In this document: positions 61,697 to 64,000 of the stretch, one piece after another | Numbering within the stretch: position 1 is the first letter of the stretch | How the letters are laid out: every line of letters starts with the position of its first letter | Assembly: GCF_963678635.1 (NCBI RefSeq) | Contig: NC_087063.1 | Span: 72,005,617-72,069,616 of the forward strand | Reading direction: 5' to 3' | From: Symsagittifera roscoffensis | Lineage: Eukaryota > Xenacoelomorpha > Acoela > Convolutidae | DNA length: 64,000 nucleotides | Made by a program: the position numbers and the translations under genes | Notes under the pieces: model-generated | Databases searched by the model: none | What the model saw: the letters and a program-made list of their open reading frames with translations, nothing else | Told to the model about the DNA's origin: nothing

Positions 61697-62143
61697 AAAA
61701 TTTTTGTTCTAATTGATTTTGTAGTTTAGGAATTAGAAGACTTAGATAGTTTTTTAGAGTGTTTTCAGGTATTCTTAGGTTATTTTACTAAGAAATGTTG
61801 GGTATTTTTTCAGCTAGCTCTCATCTGAGCTATTTTTTTCAGCGGTTCACGCTGGCACTCGCCCTATCATCATTTGATTAAAACTTTAGACGAAGTCCAG
61901 TTTTCGACCACGCCCCCTTCTCACAGGCCCCTGAAACGTCCGTGTTTACCTCTGTAGTGTATATCTTCTGTTGCGAGACTGACACATTAGAATGAGATAA
62001 AAATTAGACTTTGCCTCATTTAATTTTTTTTGTTTTGCAGAATTGGAAAATCAGAAAAATATATTCATGTTTCGTACGTGAAATATTTTTATCAGACAAT
62101 TCTATTGAATGGAAATCCTTTATCGCTTAGGACTCTTTGAATT
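61697..62143. other. Non-coding stretch, nothing recognised
   Basis: No frame with protein features, RNA gene or repeat that I could match within the window. Confidence 0.45.
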
Positions 62144-62201
62144 GGCTGGGGGTCAAATCCCCAAAGACGGGGCTTCCTCCTCACGCCTAAGTCCGCCCCT
62201 G
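62144..62201 (+). mobile_element. hAT-type element relic, 3' end
   Basis: ggtcaaatccccaaagacggggcttcctcctcacgcctaag... ending tccgcccctg resembles the right end of the element at 27494-27810 (gtcgaatccctgaag...cctaaatccgctcctg). Only the 3' end is recognisable. The 60-codon frame over it is not a gene. Confidence 0.55.
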
Positions 62202-62829
62202 CAGTCTATGGATTTCTCCGATCAAAATTTTCCCATACTGGGGGATTGTATGATGAGCATGCAAGGTTGGCACTTATCTAAATCAGAATGATATTTTTAA
62301 AAAAGGTTGCTTACGTCAACCCCAATGTAGAAAAAGAGCCATTTTTTCCAATACTGAGACATTTTCTCCAGATTGTGCTTTCTAGGGTTTTTGAAAACTT
62401 CAATTTCGGTTGAAAAATGCTTATTCCAAAAATTTTTATGGAATTGTAGGACAAGTGTTTTTTCCATAGACTATTTGAATCCAATAGTATGATAAGCATT
62501 GTTGCTCTATGGAGCTCAACCTGGGCCTTCAAATTGTCCAAAGCCGACTGATTAGATTTGTTTTTTCTTCGGACAAATGAGTTTGCCCGCCTGCGGTCCT
62601 TCGCGCATGAAAAGTTCGCTCGATTGCTTGTTTCAGGGACGATTCATATCAAGATTACGCAAGCATTGCATCAATTCGACAAACTCGCTTAGCGCAGATC
62701 AATGAGGAACAAATTTTGAGCGGGTTAATCCCTTAATAGGTTACTCTTTAACGAAACAAAATAGTGTGCAATGTAAGATTAATGGCCGCTCTTGTATTTG
62801 TCGACAGTAAGGGTAAATTTCTAATATAT
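62202..62829. other. Non-coding stretch, nothing recognised
   Basis: A minus-strand frame of 76 codons (62311-62541) has no recognisable feature. Nothing else is supported. Confidence 0.4.
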
Positions 62830-62832
62830 AAT

Positions 62833-62836
62833 CTCT

Positions 62837-62886
<50 letters not shown>

Positions 62887-62904
62887 CACTCTCTCTCTCT
62901 CTCT
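62833..62904 (+). repeat. (CT)n microsatellite
   Basis: About 70 bases of CT dinucleotides with a few interruptions (ttct, cact). The leucine/serine-rich frame across it (62764-62982) is a by-product. Confidence 0.95.
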
Positions 62905-62981
62905 TTTTTGCCGATGTGGTGGAATTTGCGGATCATCCAACGTGCGCTGTCTGCCAGTAGATTTAAGGATAGACCAATGTG

Positions 62982-63014
62982 AAGGCGTCCCCCACCCCCC
63001 TAAATCCGCCCTTG
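62982..63014 (+). mobile_element. hAT-type element relic, 3' terminus
   Basis: ggcgtcccccacccccctaaatccgcccttg matches the right terminus of the element at 27494-27810 (ggcgtccgcccccctccctcctaaatccgctcctg). No left end is found. Confidence 0.55.
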
Positions 63015-63039
63015 GTTGAATCCATAAACATAGCTTCTG

Positions 63040-63590
63040 TTCTTTTTTGTTCCGACTTTCGATACAAAAGTAACGGAATATTTGTGCTCGGGGTGGTTTT
63101 TTTTTCTTCAGACAAATTTCGACTTTTTAACTAGCCATTTCTGACGGAAATTTTTTATATCATTCGAAAGGTATTGTTGTCCTGAGCATTGTTGTAAAAT
63201 TTGAGACGATATTTCACCTGTGATCTTTTTTAGTAAAATTATTGGGGTTTAAAAATTGCCGTTTTGGCCAATTTGGGACAATTAACGCGCGATATATTTC
63301 GCACTATTAACGCGTAAGCGGAGAGTTAATCCGTCTTAGAAATCGTTCCAAATTGGTTGAAAGAAGCTTATTTGCCATAATTGATTTGTTACAAGGAGCA
63401 AAATCTATCTTTTTGTACTTAATATGGCGTGTGGGGGATGATTTTCAAAAAAAAAATTCAAAATTTAGAAAAACAATTTTCATTTTGTTTTATTTCGTTT
63501 AATTTCCTAAACGTTATTACTGCTCCATAAATATTAAAAGGCGGTCGGAACATTCAGGGCTTCGCCCTGATACGAGCAGTCTTGTTCTGA
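63040..63590 (+). repeat. Dispersed repeat family, copy 4
   Basis: The most complete copy seen. It contains ttgttccgactttcg near its left end, then ggggtttaaaaattgcc, ttaacgcgcgatatatt, ttaacgcgtaagcggag, gtcttagaaatcgttcc, and ccctgatacgagcagtcttgt at the right. These blocks recur, inverted or direct, in copies 1-3. No open frame of note is present. Confidence 0.55.
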
Positions 63591-64000
63591 AATTTGTTAT
63601 TGAAATTTGTTAGAAAAATGACTTCAATTGTTGCTACTTGCTTGAAAATGTGATTATAACCACCGTCCCCCCTCCGGCACCCAACTGTTGACTGTTGCTT
63701 TTCTGCGCAGTTCGGAACAAAAAGGTTTTTATAACTGATATCGGACTAGTAGAGATCTCAATCCCAATTTGGGATGATTCAAATGATTGAGTGAAGACCA
63801 CAACCACAACTAACAATTAGATGAGCACTGCTGTCTTCTACGAAGAGTAAAGACATGGGATGGATGATTTGTAGAGCTTATACGGAAGAGATCAGCCGGA
63901 AAACTAATGCGACTTTTGAAGACTTATTAGCAGCTAAGAATGAAAAAAATAAGAATTTGCTAATAAATTTACCCCTTAACCCCTCTCCCCTATGGCAGTA
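63591..64000. other. Right flank, nothing recognised
   Basis: No supported gene. A short minus-strand frame (63634-63816) has no recognisable feature. Confidence 0.4.

Noticed and set aside
62764-62982. Leu/Ser-rich 72-codon frame resembling a membrane peptide
   Set aside because: It is a translation of the CT microsatellite.
1-64000. tRNA, rRNA or other structured RNA genes
   Set aside because: Scanning by eye gave no cloverleaf box A/box B pair or rRNA-like block. A tRNAscan/Infernal run would be needed to exclude them.

Overview
The window looks like a piece of an AT-rich invertebrate animal genome. It has long introns with GT...AG ends, a long env-bearing Ty3/gypsy-type LTR retroelement, hAT-type miniature elements, other inverted-repeat elements and many low-complexity tracts. 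No bacterial-style gene organisation, rRNA, tRNA or CRISPR array is visible. I cannot name the phylum from the sequence alone.

Two things dominate. The first is one host gene on the + strand, spanning at least about 3.9 kb to 59.8 kb. I assemble it from three coding exons with matching intron phases: 3540(or later)-3979, 26915-27138 and 28684-59773. The first two exons and the start of the third together make one von Willebrand factor A (VWA) domain. The third exon is about 31 kb without an intron. After the VWA end it encodes a Ser/Thr-rich linker, 28 copies of a basic 27-residue (81-bp) repeat with an N-glycosylation sequon in nearly every copy, then roughly 460 copies of a 20-residue (60-bp) Gly/Ser/Pro/Thr/Ala repeat, a proline-rich and acidic linker, and a C-terminal membrane segment. 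The product would be a giant (more than 10,000 residues) mucin-like or collagen-like surface protein. An assembly gap of 200 N at 35858-36057 lies in the array and artificially breaks the frame.

The second is a 17.3-kb LTR retroelement (4527-21834), antisense to the host gene inside its 22.9-kb first visible intron. It has two 410-bp LTRs differing at 12 positions by my count, and a 4-bp target duplication (GTAG). Its minus-strand order is leader, gag, protease, reverse transcriptase, RNase H, integrase, small hydrophobic ORFs, env-like gene, long 3' region. Gag and pol are broken by stops, frame changes and a deletion, and integrase has Asn in place of its second catalytic Asp. The 666-codon env-like frame is open.

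Region by region: 1-3539 holds relic repeats and no convincing gene; 3540-3979 the first visible host exon; 3980-26914 the large intron with the retroelement and dispersed repeat fragments; 26915-27138 exon 2; 27139-28683 intron 2 with a 317-bp hAT-type miniature element; 28684-59773 the giant exon; 59774-64000 the 3' end with a polyadenylation signal, a 1.8-kb inverted-repeat element, G-rich tracts, a CT microsatellite and more repeat relics.
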